Positions 53,442 to 62,429 of a stretch of 64,000 bases of DNA are shown in pieces (the first letter of the stretch is position 1; every line of letters begins with the position of its first letter). The position numbers and the translations under genes are program-made. This DNA is from Rhizobiales bacterium 2SD. GTDB lineage: Bacteria > Pseudomonadota > Alphaproteobacteria > Rhizobiales > Beijerinckiaceae. The stretch lies in assembly GCA_005502805.1 (NCBI GenBank), contig SCMY01000008.1:186001-250000 (forward strand). The letters run 5' to 3'. The notes below the pieces were generated by a model. That model did no database searches and had not been told where the DNA came from. It saw only the letters and a program-made list of their open reading frames with translations.

Positions 53442-54068
53442 ATGCAGACGGCCGAGGACATCGCTGCCCGCATCGTCGCGCGAGCTCGCGGCCTGCGCCG
53501 CATCGTCGTCGCGCTCGCCGGGGCTCCGGGAGCCGGCAAGTCGACGCTGAGCGAACGCTTGCTCGCGGCGCTCCCCGCGGGCGAAGCGGCGCTGGTGCCG
53601 ATGGACGGCTTCCATTTCGACAATGTCGTGCTCGATCAGATGGGCATGCGAAACCGCAAGGGGGCGCCCGAGACCTTCGACTGCGCCGGGCTTGCGGCGA
53701 CGCTGCGGCGCATCCGGGCGGGCGAGGGGAATGTCGCGGTGCCGGTTTTCGATCGGCAAGCCGATCTCGCTCGCGCCGGCGCCGCCATCATCCCGGCCGA
53801 CGCTCGGCTCATCTTGGTCGAGGGCAACTACCTGCTGCTCGACCAGGCGCCCTGGTCCGAGCTCGCGCCGCTCTTCGACCTGACGATTTTCATCGACGTG
53901 CCGGTGACCGAGCTGGAGCACCGGCTGCTCGCCCGCTGGACCGATCTCGGCCGCAGCGAGGAGGCTGCGCGTAGCTGGGTTGATGGCAACGACCTTCCCA
54001 ATGTGCGAACGGTGATAGCGGGGAGCCAGCAGGCAGACATCGTCTGGCGAAACGCTTCCGGGCTCTGA
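53442..54068 (+). CDS. P-loop nucleoside/sugar kinase-like protein
   Basis: A 208-residue cytoplasmic protein of the uridine kinase/pantothenate kinase-like P-loop family. Walker A is ALAGAPGAGKSTLSERL near residues 26-34. The PMDGFHFDNVVLDQMGMRNRKGAPETFD segment is typical of the YfdR/FrcK-type group, which holds nucleoside- or fructose-type kinases. The EGNYLLLDQAPW segment serves as the switch-like motif, and RWTDLGRSEEAARSWVDGNDLPN is the lid. Substrate unknown. An upstream Met at 53352 is in frame but would add a non-homologous leader. It sits between a divergent small gene and the ABC exporter. Confidence 0.85.
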   Translation: MQTAEDIAARIVARARGLRRIVVALAGAPGAGKSTLSERLLAALPAGEAALVPMDGFHFDNVVLDQMGMRNRKGAPETFDCAGLAATLRRIRAGEGNVAVPVFDRQADLARAGAAIIPADARLILVEGNYLLLDQAPWSELAPLFDLTIFIDVPVTELEHRLLARWTDLGRSEEAARSWVDGNDLPNVRTVIAGSQQADIVWRNASGL

Positions 54069-54161
54069 ACGTGCGTGAGGTGCAGGACGGATTTCTCCTC
54101 CCGCCCCCTGCATTCGGAAGAGAATCCGCCTATATCGGCGGTTCCATTTGGAAGCATTTCA

Positions 54162-56072
54162 ATGTCCTCGCCCGCCACGCCGGTTCCGGCGCCTCTCGCG
54201 CGCCAAGCCGTGCTCCAGCCCGGCTCCGGCTTCATCGCCACCTTCCAGGCACTCTGGCCCTATCTCTGGCCGCCGGAGCGGGCCGATCTGCGCCAGCGCG
54301 TCGTTGCCGCCTTCATCCTGCTGGTGATCGGCCGGCTCGTGCTGATGGGCGTGCCCTTCACTTTCAAATGGGCGACAGATGCACTCGCCAACAATCCGAC
54401 GACGCTCTCCAACTGGCTGCCCTTCCTGGTCGGCGCGCCGCTGGCGCTGACGGTGATCTACGGCTTCGCCCGCGTCGGCTCGGCCGCTTTCGTGCAGTTG
54501 CGCGACGCGATCTTCGCACCGGTGTTCATGCATGCGGTCCGCACGCTGGCGCTGCAGACCTTCGGCCATCTCCACCACCTCTCGCTGCGCTTCCACCTGG
54601 AGCGCAAGACCGGGGGCCTGACCCGCGTGCTCGAACGCGGCCGCAACGGCATCGAGGAGATGGTCCGCCTCGGCCTCAACCAGCTCGTGCCGGTGATCAT
54701 CGAGGTCTCGCTGATCATCGCCGTGCTGCTTTATTTGTTCGACTGGCGCTATGTCGTGGTACTGGTGACGATGGTGGTCGGCTACATGGCCTACACCATC
54801 AAGGCCACCGAATGGCGCATCGCCATCCGCGCCCAGATGAACGAGTCCGACACCGACGCCAACGCCAAGGCGATCGACTCGCTGCTCAACTACGAGACGG
54901 TGAAGTATTTCGGGGCCGAGGCGCGCGAGACCGCCCGCTACGATCTCTCCATGGCGCGCTATGAGCGCAACTCGATCAAGGCCTACACCTCGCTCGCCTG
55001 GCTGAATTTCGGCCAGGCCGCGATCTTCGCGATCGGCCTCACCATTTCGATGGTGATGTGCGTGCGCGGCTTCCAGGCCGGCACCAACACGGTCGGCGAC
55101 TTCGTGCTGATCAACGCCATGCTGATCCAGCTCTATATCCCGCTGAATTTCATGGGCACCGTCTATCGCGAGATCAAGCAGGCGACGCTCGACATCGAGC
55201 AGATGTTCTCGCTGATCGGCCGCGATCCGGAGATCCAGGACGAGCCGGGCGCACCCCCGCTCGATGTCCGCGCCGGCACCGTCGCCTTCGAGGACGTCCA
55301 CTTCGCCTATGTGCCGGAGCGGCCGATCCTGCGCGGCATCTCCTTCGAGGTGCCGGCTGGCAGGACGGTCGCGATCGTCGGCCCGTCGGGCGCCGGCAAG
55401 TCGACGATCTCGCGCCTGCTCTTCCGCTTTTACGAACCGCAGCGCGGCCGCATCCTGATCGACGGCCAGGACATCGCCGAGGTCCAGCAGGTGAGCCTGC
55501 GTTCGGCGATCGGCATGGTCCCGCAGGACACGGTGCTGTTCAACGACACCATCGAATACAATCTGCGCTATGGCCGGCCGCAGGCGACGCAAGCTGAGAT
55601 CGAGGATGCCGCTCGGCTCGCCCAGATCGATCGCTTCATCAAGTCGCTGCCGGAGGGGTACCAGACCTCGGTCGGCGAGCGCGGCCTCAAGCTCTCCGGT
55701 GGCGAGAAGCAGCGCGTCGCCATCGCCCGCACGATCCTCAAGGGGCCGCCGGTGCTGGTGCTCGACGAGGCGACCTCCGCCCTCGATTCCTTCACCGAGA
55801 AGGAGATCCAGGACGCGCTCGACCGGGTCAGCGAAGGCCGCACCACGCTGGTGATCGCCCACCGGCTCTCGACCGTGGTCAACGCCGACGAGATCATCGT
55901 CCTCGACAAGGGGCTGATCGTCGAGCGCGGCCATCATCGCGAATTGCTGGCGGCCGACGGCGTCTACGCCGCGCTCTGGAACCGCCAGCGCCAGGTCGAC
56001 GAGGCCAAGGCGACGCTGCAGCGAGCGACCCAGGAAGAGGGCGAGAGCGTCAGGGTCAGCCTGACGCAGTGA
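54162..56072 (+). CDS. ABC exporter of the Atm1/HMT1 (ABCB7) type
   Basis: A 636-residue half-transporter with an N-terminal six-helix membrane domain and a C-terminal ATPase. The Atm1-type features are the GLTRVLERGRNGIEEMVRLGLNQLVPVIIE helix and NYETVKYFGAEARETARYD. The ATPase has Walker A GPSGAGKST, the Q loop, the signature LSGGEKQRVAIART, Walker B VLVLDEATSALD and the H loop IAHRLSTV. Bacterial relatives export glutathione-bound metals or sulfur species across the inner membrane. It works as a homodimer. The start is the ATG at 54162; an upstream Met at 54075 is in frame but the extension looks non-coding. Confidence 0.92.
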   Translation: MSSPATPVPAPLARQAVLQPGSGFIATFQALWPYLWPPERADLRQRVVAAFILLVIGRLVLMGVPFTFKWATDALANNPTTLSNWLPFLVGAPLALTVIYGFARVGSAAFVQLRDAIFAPVFMHAVRTLALQTFGHLHHLSLRFHLERKTGGLTRVLERGRNGIEEMVRLGLNQLVPVIIEVSLIIAVLLYLFDWRYVVVLVTMVVGYMAYTIKATEWRIAIRAQMNESDTDANAKAIDSLLNYETVKYFGAEARETARYDLSMARYERNSIKAYTSLAWLNFGQAAIFAIGLTISMVMCVRGFQAGTNTVGDFVLINAMLIQLYIPLNFMGTVYREIKQATLDIEQMFSLIGRDPEIQDEPGAPPLDVRAGTVAFEDVHFAYVPERPILRGISFEVPAGRTVAIVGPSGAGKSTISRLLFRFYEPQRGRILIDGQDIAEVQQVSLRSAIGMVPQDTVLFNDTIEYNLRYGRPQATQAEIEDAARLAQIDRFIKSLPEGYQTSVGERGLKLSGGEKQRVAIARTILKGPPVLVLDEATSALDSFTEKEIQDALDRVSEGRTTLVIAHRLSTVVNADEIIVLDKGLIVERGHHRELLAADGVYAALWNRQRQVDEAKATLQRATQEEGESVRVSLTQ

Positions 56073-56164
56073 GGCTGCCTCTCCGCTGCCGGTTGTGGAC
56101 GAACGATCAAGCGACCGGCCAAAGTGGGTGATATGCACGGGACTCTCATGGGAGGAGCCGGAGC

Positions 56165-57019
56165 ATGTCGCTTGCCGACAAGGCGCTTTGGGTGATCGAG
56201 CGCAATTCTGGCCGGGAGCTGACGCTCGGCTCGATAGCGATGGCCTGCAATGTCTCGCGCTCGCATCTCGCCAACGCCTTCGGAACCGCCAGCGGCTGGC
56301 CGGTGATGGCCTATCTGCGGGCGCGTCGCCTGAGCGAGGCGGCCAAGCGTCTGGCTGCCGGTGCGCCCGACATACTCTCTGTCGCGCTGGAGTTCGGCTA
56401 CGGCTCGCACGAGGCTTTCACCCGCGCCTTTCGCGATCAGTTCGGCGCCACACCTGAGGAGGTCCGCAACAGCGGCAGCACCGAGCGGATCGAGCTCGTC
56501 GCGCCGTTGCGATTGACGAATGGCTGCGCGCGCACACCGATCCCGACCCTGCGCGAGCTGCGCCGGCTGCGTCTCGTCGGCCTATCGGCGCCATGCTCCT
56601 ATGAATCGGCGATCGGCATACCGGCGCAATGGCAGGCGTTCATGTGCGACCATTACGCTGACATCCCCGACAAGGCGCCGGGCATACCGATAGGCGTTTG
56701 CCGCGCGCCGGATGAGGATGGCTGCTTCGAGTATATGTGCGCCACCGAAGTCAGCTCGGCCGCTGCGCCGCGAAAGCCGCTCGCTGCTCTGGAGATCGAG
56801 CCCAGGGGCTATGCGGTGTTCGATCATCGCGACCATGTCTCGACGATCTTCGACACCTACACGGCGATCTGGAACGAGGCGCTGCCTGCCGCGGGACTCA
56901 GGGCTGCGAACGGCCCCGTCCTCGAATTCCACAATGATGCCTTCGACCCGGGCACCGGGCTCGGCGGCCTGCAGATCTGGATTCCGCTGGAACGCGATGG
57001 CAATGGGAGTGGGGCATGA
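56165..57019 (+). CDS. AraC-family regulator with GyrI-like effector domain
   Basis: A 284-residue regulator built as in Rob and SoxS-Rob-like proteins: an N-terminal AraC helix-turn-helix pair (about 5-105; LTLGSIAMACNVSRSHLANAF and DILSVALEFGYGSHEAFTRAFRDQFGATPEEVR) and a C-terminal GyrI-like domain (about 120-280; RLVGLSAPCSYESAIGIPAQWQAF, IGVCRAPDEDGCFEYMCATEV). The latter binds small hydrophobic ligands. GGAGGAGCCGGAGC precedes the ATG. The stop overlaps the methyltransferase start (ATGA). Probably controls its own operon, which also contains a methyltransferase and an EamA exporter. Confidence 0.9.
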   Translation: MSLADKALWVIERNSGRELTLGSIAMACNVSRSHLANAFGTASGWPVMAYLRARRLSEAAKRLAAGAPDILSVALEFGYGSHEAFTRAFRDQFGATPEEVRNSGSTERIELVAPLRLTNGCARTPIPTLRELRRLRLVGLSAPCSYESAIGIPAQWQAFMCDHYADIPDKAPGIPIGVCRAPDEDGCFEYMCATEVSSAAAPRKPLAALEIEPRGYAVFDHRDHVSTIFDTYTAIWNEALPAAGLRAANGPVLEFHNDAFDPGTGLGGLQIWIPLERDGNGSGA

Positions 57020-57663
57020 CGGCATCGGATACGCCCAAGGAGGGAGATGCAACCGGCCGCTCGGCCTCCAACACCTCGACACTCGCCGGCTATGAGAGCT
57101 GTGCCGACGAGTATGCGGAAACGACCGCGCCCAAGCCGGAGGCGGATGACCAGCCGGCGCTTGTCGAATTGCTGAAGGCCGTCGAGCCAAGAGGCCGCCT
57201 GCTCGAGATCGGCTCCGGCCCGGGCTGGGATGCCGACTGGCTGGAAGAGAGAGGGCTGACCGTCAGGCGCACCGACGGCGCTGAGTCCTTCGTGCAGCTC
57301 CAGGCCGCGCGTGGCCGCCAGGCCGAGCGCCTCGACGTGATGCACGATCCGCTCGGCGGACCCTATGACGGGGTCGTCGCGCTGCATGTGCTCCAGCATG
57401 TCGAGCGCGAAATGCTGCCCTCGGTCTTCGCCAGGATCGCAGAAGCGATCCGCGATGGCGGAGTCTTCCTGCTCGCCCTCCGGGAAGGGGAAGGCGAGAG
57501 CGCCGAAATCGGCTCGAAGGGCAACGAATATTACGTGGCTCTCTGGCCGCGCGCTCAAATCATCGCCGTTCTGGCTGGGCTCGGCCTCGATCTGCTCTGG
57601 TCGCACTCGTTCGATGGCCGCGACGGGCGCTGGATGTCTGGGCTGTTCAGGAAGGGGGCATAG
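57016..57663 (+). CDS. Class I SAM-dependent methyltransferase
   Basis: A 215-residue cytoplasmic protein with a Rossmann-type methyltransferase domain (about 45-210). Motif I is LLEIGSGPGWDADWLEERGLTVRRTDG, with the acidic residue at the second strand end. Motif II/III is LDVMHDPLGGPYDGVVALHVLQHVE. The substrate is unknown. The first 25 residues are hydrophilic and poorly structured. It starts within the stop of the AraC gene and ends two bases before the EamA gene, so the three are one operon. The link to a GyrI-type sensor suggests modification of a small molecule. Confidence 0.88.
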   Translation: MTASDTPKEGDATGRSASNTSTLAGYESCADEYAETTAPKPEADDQPALVELLKAVEPRGRLLEIGSGPGWDADWLEERGLTVRRTDGAESFVQLQAARGRQAERLDVMHDPLGGPYDGVVALHVLQHVEREMLPSVFARIAEAIRDGGVFLLALREGEGESAEIGSKGNEYYVALWPRAQIIAVLAGLGLDLLWSHSFDGRDGRWMSGLFRKGA

Positions 57664-57664
57664 C

Positions 57665-58555
57665 ATGAGCCGGAAGGCCTTGGTCCTCTTCCTCGCCCTC
57701 GGCGTGATCTGGGGCGTGCCCTATCTGCTGATCCGGATCGCCGTCGCCGACTATCACCCGGTTATCGTCGCCTTCGGACGCGCCGCCATCGGCGCTCTGG
57801 TGCTGTTGCCGTTTGCGTTGCGTGGCAACGGCGTCATGGCCGGTTTCCGCAAGCCGGGCTGGTTGATCCTGTTCACGCTCGCCGAGATCAGCGGGCCCTG
57901 GTTCCTGATCGGTTTCGCCGAGACGCGTGTCACGAGCTCGCTCGCCGGCCTGATCATTGCGCTGACGCCGATTCTCGCCGCGGTCCTGGGTGTCGTGGTC
58001 TCGCAAGAGCGGCTCGGGGTAGGCCGCCTCATTGGTCTTGCACTCGGCCTGGCCGGCGTCGCTGCGCTGCTCGGCTTCGATGAGCAGCCAGTCGAACTGT
58101 GGCCGGTGCTGGCGTTGGGGGCGAGTGCACTCGGCTATGCGCTCGGCCCGATCATCGTGGCGCGCAAGCTCGCCGATACCGACGATGGCGCGGTGGTCGT
58201 CGCCTCGCTCATCGTCGCCTCCGTCCTCTATTTGCCCTTCGTCCCCGCCTATTGGCCGGCGCGTTTCCCGTTGGATGCATCGCTCGCAGTGATCGCTCTC
58301 GCCGTCGTCTGCACGGCCCTGGCCTTCCAACTGCTGTTCGCGCTGATCGCCGAGGTCGGTGCGTCGCGCGCGACGGTCATCGCCTACCTCAATCCGGCGG
58401 TGGCGGTGCTGCTCGGAGTGGCCGTACTCGGCGAACCGTTCTCCTTCGCGCTGCTGGCGGGCTTCGCACTGATCGTCGCCGGTTCCTACTTCGCGACGAC
58501 ACGGCGGTCAGAACGCTCGGAGAGCACGGCGGCGGCGATCGAACCTTCCAGCTGA
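57665..58555 (+). CDS. EamA/DMT-family transporter
   Basis: A 296-residue inner-membrane protein with ten helices in two EamA repeats (about 1-135 and 145-285). It opens with LVLFLALGVIWGVPYLLIRIAVADYHPVIVAFGRAAIGALVLLP and has SLAGLIIALTPILAAVLGVVVSQERLGVGRLIGLALGLAGVAAL, then VIAYLNPAVAVLLGVAVLGEPF, typical of the drug/metabolite transporter superfamily. Many members export amino acids or drugs. It is last in the AraC-methyltransferase operon and probably exports the molecule sensed by that regulator. The ATG at 57665 is directly after the previous stop. Confidence 0.9.
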   Translation: MSRKALVLFLALGVIWGVPYLLIRIAVADYHPVIVAFGRAAIGALVLLPFALRGNGVMAGFRKPGWLILFTLAEISGPWFLIGFAETRVTSSLAGLIIALTPILAAVLGVVVSQERLGVGRLIGLALGLAGVAALLGFDEQPVELWPVLALGASALGYALGPIIVARKLADTDDGAVVVASLIVASVLYLPFVPAYWPARFPLDASLAVIALAVVCTALAFQLLFALIAEVGASRATVIAYLNPAVAVLLGVAVLGEPFSFALLAGFALIVAGSYFATTRRSERSESTAAAIEPSS

Positions 58556-58636
58556 GAACCTTTCCACAAAGCCCTCGCCAGCATGGCCCGGGATTTGCCA
58601 GTATGGCGCACTGCCGTTGAAGCGGGGGGCTTCATC

Positions 58637-59140
58637 ATGTTCGTGCTCGATCCAACCACATTGGTCGGCTTCCATACTTGGCTCAGCGTCATCGCCATCG
58701 TCGCCGGTGTCCCAATGACGGGGGCACTGCTGAAGGGCCATCTCAGCCGGCACTGGAACGGCACCTTCCTGTCGACCGCCTTCGCCACCAGCGCCACCGG
58801 CTACGCCTTTCCCTTCAGCGGCGTCTTGCCCTCGCATATCGTCGGCGGGATCTCGCTGGTGCTGATCGTCGTCGCCGGGTTGGGGCTCTATGTCTTCGGC
58901 CTGCGCGGCGCCTGGCGGCGAATTTACGCGATCACCGCGGTGCTCTCCTTCTACCTCTTGATCTTCGTGCTGATCGCCCAACTTTTCCTCAAGGTGACGG
59001 TGCTGCACGACATGGCGCCGACGCAGAGCGAGCCGCCCTTTGCCATCGCCCAGGGTATCGCGCTCGCCATCTTCCTGGCGCTGACCGTGCTGGCGGCAAG
59101 GCGCTTCGGCAATGGGATGAGTCTCGCCAGGCCGGCATGA
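58637..59140 (+). CDS. Hypothetical membrane protein
   Basis: A 167-residue inner-membrane protein with four to five predicted helices, e.g. FHTWLSVIAIVAGVPMTGALL, GGISLVLIVVAGLGLYVFGLRG, IYAITAVLSFYLLIFVLIAQLFLKV and FAIAQGIALAIFLALTVLAARRF. It has a conserved-looking HD and HWNGTFLSTAFATSATGYAFPF stretch. I do not recognise the family. The ATG at 58637 (MFVLDP) follows GGGGGG; an ATG 18 codons earlier is in frame. It ends just before a terminator and is probably monocistronic or a weak fourth gene of the operon before it. Confidence 0.7.
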   Translation: MFVLDPTTLVGFHTWLSVIAIVAGVPMTGALLKGHLSRHWNGTFLSTAFATSATGYAFPFSGVLPSHIVGGISLVLIVVAGLGLYVFGLRGAWRRIYAITAVLSFYLLIFVLIAQLFLKVTVLHDMAPTQSEPPFAIAQGIALAIFLALTVLAARRFGNGMSLARPA

Positions 59141-59165
59141 AAAAAGGGCGGCCCGGAGGCCGCCC
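59140..59165 (-). terminator. Intrinsic terminator
   Basis: GGGCGGCC and GGCCGCCC form a perfect 8-base-pair stem around CGGA, and on the minus strand the stem runs into TTTTTT. It ends the minus-strand gene at 59199, 34 bases upstream, and may also stop plus-strand transcripts. Confidence 0.8.
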
Positions 59166-59198
59166 AAGTTCTCACCATGTCGATCTTCTGTTTCCGCC

Positions 59199-59591
59199 TC
59201 AGTTGCGGTCGACGTCGACGATCTCGCCGCGCCAGTTGATCTCGACGCGAAGGTCGTCGCCGCGCCTGTCGGCGCCGTCGATCACCCAGACATTGCCGCT
59301 CCAGCGGGCCTGGTCGATCTCGGCGACGCCGTTGCGCCGCGCGATCCTGATCGCCTCGCGCTGCGAGATCATCTCGTAGCGCGCACCGTCATAGCCGCCC
59401 CGGTCATAGCCACGGCGGACATCATCCGGCTTATAGGTGCCGCCGCGATAGGGCGCATTGTCGTAGCTGGTCGGGCCGCGCTCATATTTCGGAATGCTGT
59501 TTTCCGGCCGCAGGTCGACGCCCTGCGCCATAGCCGCGACCGAGGACAGCGCGAGCGCGCCGGCGACCAATCCTATCTTCAGAGGTCTCAT
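59199..59591 (-). CDS. Secreted PepSY-like protein
   Basis: A 130-residue exported protein with a signal peptide (IGLVAGALALSSVAAMAQG). A middle region rich in Gly, Tyr, Arg and Asp (about 30-75; RRGYDRGGYDG) looks disordered. The end (about 78-130) resembles a PepSY domain: REAIRIARRNGVAEIDQARWSGNVWVIDGADRRGDDLRVEINWRGEIVDV. PepSY domains often inhibit proteases or bind metal-related partners; the role here is not known. GGAGG lies six bases before the ATG at 59591. A terminator follows. Confidence 0.72.
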   Translation of the reverse strand: MRPLKIGLVAGALALSSVAAMAQGVDLRPENSIPKYERGPTSYDNAPYRGGTYKPDDVRRGYDRGGYDGARYEMISQREAIRIARRNGVAEIDQARWSGNVWVIDGADRRGDDLRVEINWRGEIVDVDRN

Positions 59592-59834
59592 CCTCATCCT
59601 CCGGGGTTGATGATGTGTCCTGAAGATTCAACTGCTACAGCGGCGATGCGTTCCGAGGTCTTTCGTGACCATTCTGCGGCAAATCTTTAATGCGTCAGCA
59701 CCCAGGGTCAGGTCTCTCAAAACGGAGGCGGGCCTTTTCGCTGGTACTGAAAGGCCGCCGGATCCACACTCTTGCGATCCGGCGATTTCTCGGCAAGCTC
59801 AACCGCAACGGGAATCCGGCGGCTGGGAGGGTGC

Positions 59835-61490
59835 ATGGCGCTCGATGCGGATGTGGTCATCGTCGGCGCAGGCCTCGCCGGTCTCGTCGCCGCGGCCGAG
59901 CTGGCCGATGCCGGCCGCAAGGTGATCATCATCGAGCAGGAGCCGAGGGCCTCGCTCGGCGGCCAGGCGCACTGGTCTTTCGGCGGGCTCTTCCTGATCG
60001 ATTCGCCCGAGCAGCGCCGCCTGCGCATCAGGGATTCGCTCGACCTCGCCCGGCAGGACTGGTTCGGCTCGGCTGGTTTCGACCGGCAGGAGGACCATTG
60101 GCCCAAGGCCTGGGCGGAGGCCTATCTCGATTTCGCTTCGGCTGAGAAACGCAGCTGGCTGCACCAGCAGGGCATGCGCTGGTTCCCGGTCGTCGGCTGG
60201 GCCGAACGCGGCGGCTATCTCGCCACCGGCCATGGTAACTCGGTGCCGCGCTTCCATGTCACCTGGGGCACGGGGCCGGGCGTGCTCGAACCTTTCCTGC
60301 GCCGCGTCGCGGAGGCGGAGAAGAGGGGCCTGATCGAGTTGCGCTTCCGCCACCGCGTCACTGGGCTGACGCGCAGCGGCGGGGCAATCGATGGCGTCGA
60401 GGGAGAGATTCTGGAGGGGAGCACGATTGAGCGCGGGCAGGCGAGTTCGCGGGCGGTGACCGGGAACTTCGCGATCAGGGCTCCGGCGGTGATCGTCGCC
60501 TCCGGCGGCATCGGCGGCAATCACGAGCTCGTCCGCCGCAACTGGCCTGAGCGCCTCGGCGAGCCGCCCAGGCACATGCTCTCCGGCGTGCCGGCCCATG
60601 TCGATGGCGCCATGCTCGGGGTGACGGAAGCCGCCGGTGGCCGGCTGATCAATGGCGACCGGATGTGGCACTATGTGGAAGGCATCGCCAACTGGGCGCC
60701 GATCTGGCCAAAGCATGCGATCCGCATCCTGCCCGGCCCGTCCTCGCTCTGGTTCGACGCGCGCGGCAACCGCCTGCCGGTGCCGCTCTTTCCCGGCTTC
60801 GATACGCTCGGCACGCTGGAACATCTGCGCCGGACCGGCTTCGATCATTCCTGGTTCGTCACCAGCCGCAGCATCGTCGCCAAGGAGTTCGCGCTCTCCG
60901 GCTCCGAGCAGAACCCCGATCTCACCGGCAAGAGCTGGCGTCAGGTGATCCAGCGCGCCCGCGCCGGCATGCCGGCGCCGGTCCAGGCCTTCCTCGACAA
61001 GGGCGAGGACTTCATCGTTGAGACTGATTTCTCCCGTTTGGTTGCCCGGATGAACGAGCTCGGCGGCGCCGGGCTGATCGACGAGGCGCACCTGCGGGCG
61101 CAGATCGAGGCGCGCGACCGCGACGCCGACAACGCCTATGGCAAGGACCTGCAGGTCACGGCGCTGCGCGGCGCCCGCGCCTATCTCGGCGACCGGCTGA
61201 TCCGCACGGCAAAGCCGCATCGCATCCTCGACCCGGCCCATGGCCCGCTCGTCGCAGTCAGGCTCAACATCCTGACGCGCAAATCGCTCGGCGGGCTGAT
61301 GACTGATCTCTCGGCGCGTGTGCTTGGAGAGGATGGTGTGCCGGTGCCGGGGCTGTACGCGGTCGGCGAAGCCGCCGGCTTCGGCGGCGGCGGCCTGCAC
61401 GGTTATCGTGCGCTGGAAGGCACCTTCCTCGGCGGCTGCCTGTTTTCGGGGCGCGTGGCGGGGAGGGCGGCCGCGAAGGCGGCGGGGTAG
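59835..61490 (+). CDS. FAD-binding dehydrogenase (KstD/fumarate reductase-like flavoprotein)
   Basis: A 551-residue flavoprotein with an N-terminal FAD site VVIVGAGLAGLVAAAELADAGRKVIIIEQEP, and the GGQAHWSFGGLFLI turn. A second FAD contact is APAVIVASGGIGGNHELVRRNWP. The C-terminal part has VGEAAGFGGGGLHGYRALEGTFLGGCLFSGRVAG, typical of the succinate dehydrogenase/fumarate reductase flavoprotein family used by 3-ketosteroid dehydrogenases. The substrate is unknown. GGGAGG precedes the ATG at 59835. It lies 150 bases before psd on the same strand, but no functional link is clear. Confidence 0.88.
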   Translation: MALDADVVIVGAGLAGLVAAAELADAGRKVIIIEQEPRASLGGQAHWSFGGLFLIDSPEQRRLRIRDSLDLARQDWFGSAGFDRQEDHWPKAWAEAYLDFASAEKRSWLHQQGMRWFPVVGWAERGGYLATGHGNSVPRFHVTWGTGPGVLEPFLRRVAEAEKRGLIELRFRHRVTGLTRSGGAIDGVEGEILEGSTIERGQASSRAVTGNFAIRAPAVIVASGGIGGNHELVRRNWPERLGEPPRHMLSGVPAHVDGAMLGVTEAAGGRLINGDRMWHYVEGIANWAPIWPKHAIRILPGPSSLWFDARGNRLPVPLFPGFDTLGTLEHLRRTGFDHSWFVTSRSIVAKEFALSGSEQNPDLTGKSWRQVIQRARAGMPAPVQAFLDKGEDFIVETDFSRLVARMNELGGAGLIDEAHLRAQIEARDRDADNAYGKDLQVTALRGARAYLGDRLIRTAKPHRILDPAHGPLVAVRLNILTRKSLGGLMTDLSARVLGEDGVPVPGLYAVGEAAGFGGGGLHGYRALEGTFLGGCLFSGRVAGRAAAKAAG

Positions 61491-61640
61491 AGAGCGATTG
61501 TCGCGCCATCCCCGCGCCCCTTTCGCGAAAGCCCGTAAAAGCCTAAACAGCTTGCCCGTCTTGCGGCCTCAACCTTGCCGCGAAGACTATGCCTGATCCG
61601 CGCGAACCCGCGCCAACAAGAGCAACAGGACTTTACCCTC

Positions 61641-62339
61641 ATGTCTCTCGTCGACTCCGTCCGCCGGCTGATCGTGCCGATCCACAAGGAAGGCTATGTC
61701 TTCATCGCCATCGGCGTGGTGGCGACGCTGGTCCTCGGCCAGCTCTGGGCGCCCTTCGGCTGGGTCGGCACGCTGATCACGCTGTGGATCTGCTATTTCT
61801 TCCGCGATCCCGTGCGCATCGTGCCGCAGCGCGAAGGGCTGGTGATCTCGCCGGCCGATGGCCGCATCAGTCAGATCGCCACCGCCGTGCCGCCGCCGGA
61901 GCTTGAGCTGCCGGCCGAGCCGATGACCCGCATCTCGGTGTTCATGAACGTCTTCGACTGCCATGTGAACCGCAGCCCCGTCGCCGGCCGCATCCTCAAG
62001 ATGGCCTATACGCCCGGCCTCTTCCTCAATGCCGAGCTCGACAAGGCGAGCGAGGACAATGAGCGCAACGCGCTGGCGATCGAGACGCCGGCCGGCACCA
62101 TCGCGGTCGTCCAGATCGCCGGCCTGATCGCGCGCCGGATCGTGCCTTTCGTCAAGGAGGGCGATCAGCTCGGCCAGGGCGAGCGCTTCGGCCTGATCCG
62201 CTTCGGCTCGCGCGTCGACGTCTACCTGCCGCAGGGCGTGACCCCGCTGGTCGGCGAGGGCCAGACCGCGATCGCCGGCGAGACCGTGCTGGCGGATTTC
62301 TCGGCCAATGATACGGTTCGGACGTTCCGGGGGATTTGA
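61641..62339 (+). CDS. psd: Phosphatidylserine decarboxylase proenzyme
   Basis: A 232-residue inner-membrane enzyme that makes phosphatidylethanolamine from phosphatidylserine. It is the short type with one N-terminal membrane segment ([15 protein letters not shown]), then PADG at 71-74 with the catalytic Asp, [13 protein letters not shown] with the active-site His, and the RFGS motif at 187-190. The chain is cut before Ser190, which becomes the pyruvoyl group. The DXH-type residues needed for self-cleavage are all present. The ATG at 61641 ([10 protein letters not shown]) is typical. pssA follows at 62430 in the same direction, so both steps of the pathway lie together. Confidence 0.94.
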   Translation: MSLVDSVRRLIVPIHKEGYVFIAIGVVATLVLGQLWAPFGWVGTLITLWICYFFRDPVRIVPQREGLVISPADGRISQIATAVPPPELELPAEPMTRISVFMNVFDCHVNRSPVAGRILKMAYTPGLFLNAELDKASEDNERNALAIETPAGTIAVVQIAGLIARRIVPFVKEGDQLGQGERFGLIRFGSRVDVYLPQGVTPLVGEGQTAIAGETVLADFSANDTVRTFRGI

Positions 62340-62350
62340 GCAAGCGCGGT

Positions 62351-62375
62351 GACCCCTCTCCGTCCGAGAGGGGTC
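62351..62375 (+). terminator. Hairpin between psd and pssA
   Basis: GACCCCTCTC pairs exactly with GAGAGGGGTC around a five-base loop, 12 bases after the psd stop. It has no T run. It could be a partial terminator or an mRNA-stabilising hairpin within the psd-pssA unit, or a dispersed repeat. Confidence 0.45.
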
Positions 62376-62429
62376 CAGCGTCGCGCCCTGTGCTAGCCTC
62401 CCACCTGAAAACCGCGTATTCCGGCTGAT

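Noticed and set aside
54159-56138. A 659-codon minus-strand frame opposite the ABC exporter
   Set aside because: Antisense shadow typical of high-G+C genes. It lacks any domain while the plus strand has all ABC motifs.
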